From Legionellales bacterium UBA2469 (GTDB lineage: Bacteria; Pseudomonadota; Gammaproteobacteria; Legionellales; Legionellaceae): 7,783 bases of DNA. The notes beneath the pieces were generated by a model. It worked only from the letters and a program-made list of their open reading frames with translations, did not search any database and was not told the origin of the DNA. Location: assembly GCA_002342175.1 (NCBI GenBank), contig DDPL01000073.1, positions 9,409 to 17,191 of the forward strand, given 5' to 3'. The first letter of the stretch is position 1. Each line of letters begins with the position of its first letter. Both the position numbers and the translations under genes were made by a program. Of this stretch, positions 6,274-7,783 are shown piece by piece.

Positions 6274-7783
6274 TTAATCCTTGGTCAGCAAGAATGATAA
6301 TTTATGGTTTTGAATTTCATAGTTTAAAGGGACATGAATGCTTTGTATAATTTGAGATAACTGCGCAATGATTAGGCTAAGCAATAGACTTGAGAAAATC
6401 GTTGCAGAGGTTTGAAATGAGCAGAAAATGATAACGGTTGTTAATGCGGTCGTCAGAAAGGTATTCAGAAGAATTTTAATCCAATTGGCCTGATGTGAAT
6501 TTAAGCGATTGATTTTTTCTATAGAAAGCTTTGTTTTAATCAAAAAAATTTGTGACGTAATAATGCCATTTTGATATTGTTTGAGATATTCTTCAATTTC
6601 TTTTTTTTGTCTGCAGAAGCCCTTATGTTGAAGATCCAATTGATTGAGATGGATTTGAATGGCATCAGTTAAGATTTTGAATTCACTCAATTGAAAAACA
6701 TTATCTCTAATTAATAGAAAATCTGAATGAAGTTCGGGTTGTTCTAGGGACACTAAAATATTGTTTAAGGTCTCGTCTGTAATATTGGGATGAAGACGTA
6801 GATGGTGAAGCACTAGAGGGAGCTGGTTATGAGCCAAACTCAGTTCATGATTAGGATCAAGATTAATAAATATTTGGTGGGCGATGCCGAGCTTAATCCA
6901 TTGTTGCCAAGGAAACTCCTTTTCAATGGGTTTCTTCCGGGGAATAGAGGGATTAACGCGAGTTAACGGATAAGTTAGGTGTTTTGATATAAAACAGCTT
7001 TCTTCTAAACGTAAATTTTCTGGGTTGGTTAATCCTTGTTTACCTAAAAGATTATCAAGTCGAATCACATTTTTGGGGCGCGTGTACATTTTATCAAAGT
7101 CATCGGGATTATCATGGCCATAAACATAGGTGATTTTTAGAGTTTCTTTGATTTGATATATCGAATAGGTCTGATGCTCTCGACGCCAAATAAAAGAAAA
7201 TAGCGCTTTAGACGGCTCCAGGTGAGAGATAATATCTTCAGAAATGATTAAATTTTGAAAAACCTCATTTAGGTTTTCTAATGTTTTGAATAGAACTTGG
7301 TAGTCTGTACATAGAAAGGTGGTGTTAAGCTCTTTAGATAAGGACTCAATATGTCTTAAAGAGGTCGGCGCATGAGTGTATATGAAGATGTTATCGTTAT
7401 TACCTAAAGAGAAATCGATAAGTGTCAGTGCAGGAAGATAATAATGGTGATATAAAATTTGAATTTCAAACCATGATATATAGTGGTGATTAACCGAGTA
7501 CATCATTTTATGAAAAGATGCGCCGAGTACATCATCAAATAATGTATTGATGATGGGCGGAGGAGAGATGTCCGAGTATTTAAGGATAATGCGAAGAATT
7601 TCGGCGTCATGATTGGAAAAAATAATACGATAGTTAATTCGATTAAAAGCAAGTATACGTAAAAACTTTAAAAATAGAATGTCATTTTGACCACGATCAC
7701 TCATTGTATCACCTAAGAAACGAACGGTGATGTTTGAATTAAAATTTGATAACTCATTTTCAATAATATTTTGATAAAGCTGT
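6274..7783 (-). CDS. PPP-like metallophosphoesterase with C-terminal membrane anchor, WipA/WipB-like candidate effector (5' end outside window)
   Basis: The frame stays open to the window edge, giving 502 visible codons. The first in-frame ATG (7704) lies inside a phosphatase motif and is not the real start. Motifs in order: GDTMSDRG with following QND (7713-7690; compare GDxVDRG of PPP phosphatases, here one residue longer), SNHD (7617-7606; compare GNHE), LIDFSL then YTHAP (histidine at 7374-7372), and YGHD (7122-7111) followed by RLDNLLGK. This order and spacing resemble the phosphatase domain of Legionella WipA/WipB-type Dot/Icm effectors as I recall them. The first metal motif (usually GDxHG) would be beyond the edge. 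From the ATG at 7704, residues 365-400 are charged and possibly coiled-coil, and 409-428 and 433-453 look like two membrane helices. The gene is visibly more AT-rich than proS. The phosphoesterase call is fairly secure; effector status and substrate are inference. Confidence 0.65.
   Translation of the reverse strand, partial: QLYQNIIENELSNFNSNITVRFLGDTMSDRGQNDILFLKFLRILAFNRINYRIIFSNHDAEILRIILKYSDISPPPIINTLFDDVLGASFHKMMYSVNHHYISWFEIQILYHHYYLPALTLIDFSLGNNDNIFIYTHAPTSLRHIESLSKELNTTFLCTDYQVLFKTLENLNEVFQNLIISEDIISHLEPSKALFSFIWRREHQTYSIYQIKETLKITYVYGHDNPDDFDKMYTRPKNVIRLDNLLGKQGLTNPENLRLEESCFISKHLTYPLTRVNPSIPRKKPIEKEFPWQQWIKLGIAHQIFINLDPNHELSLAHNQLPLVLHHLRLHPNITDETLNNILVSLEQPELHSDFLLIRDNVFQLSEFKILTDAIQIHLNQLDLQHKGFCRQKKEIEEYLKQYQNGIITSQIFLIKTKLSIEKINRLNSHQANWIKILLNTFLTTALTTVIIFCSFQTSATIFSSLLLSLIIAQLSQIIQSIHVPLNYEIQNHKLSFLLTKD

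Overview
The window looks like chromosome from an AT-rich gammaproteobacterium. Its housekeeping proteins (IF-1, S20, MurJ, ProS) closely resemble gammaproteobacterial versions. The partial gene at the right edge resembles the PPP-type phosphatase (WipA/WipB-like) proteins that I associate with Dot/Icm effectors of Legionella. My best inference is therefore a member of the Legionellales, but the assignment rests on recalled family motifs, not on a search.

Left part (1-892): two translation genes lie on the minus strand. At the edge is the first part of infA (IF-1), recognisable from 22 codons. Upstream of it in transcription order is rpsT (S20), which has a strong sigma70-type promoter, a GTG start and its own intrinsic terminator. 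A gap of about 450 bases separates rpsT from the divergent murJ. The gap holds the rpsT promoter, a probable murJ promoter whose -10 box lies inside a perfect 9-bp inverted repeat, and one perfect DnaA-box 9-mer. I see no gene in it.

Middle (893-4501): murJ (lipid II flippase) is followed 6 bases later by an M17 leucyl-aminopeptidase-family gene, and the two look like an operon on the plus strand. The aminopeptidase gene runs tail to tail into a minus-strand YgjP-like zinc metallopeptidase gene, and their 3' ends overlap by 21 bases.

Right part (4511-7783): proS (bacterial-type prolyl-tRNA synthetase with an inserted editing domain) lies 9 bases upstream of the YgjP-like gene, on the same strand and probably in the same transcript. 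It has a good promoter just upstream. Beyond it, on the same strand, is a long gene cut by the window edge. It encodes a PPP-like metallophosphoesterase with two C-terminal membrane segments, and is the most interesting item here. The ATG that opens its longest Met-initiated frame lies inside the conserved phosphatase motif, so the true start is beyond position 7783.

Most of the window is ordinary core genome: translation, cell-wall export and peptide turnover. The phosphatase is the one clearly accessory-looking gene. I found no mobile element, CRISPR array, tRNA or rRNA.
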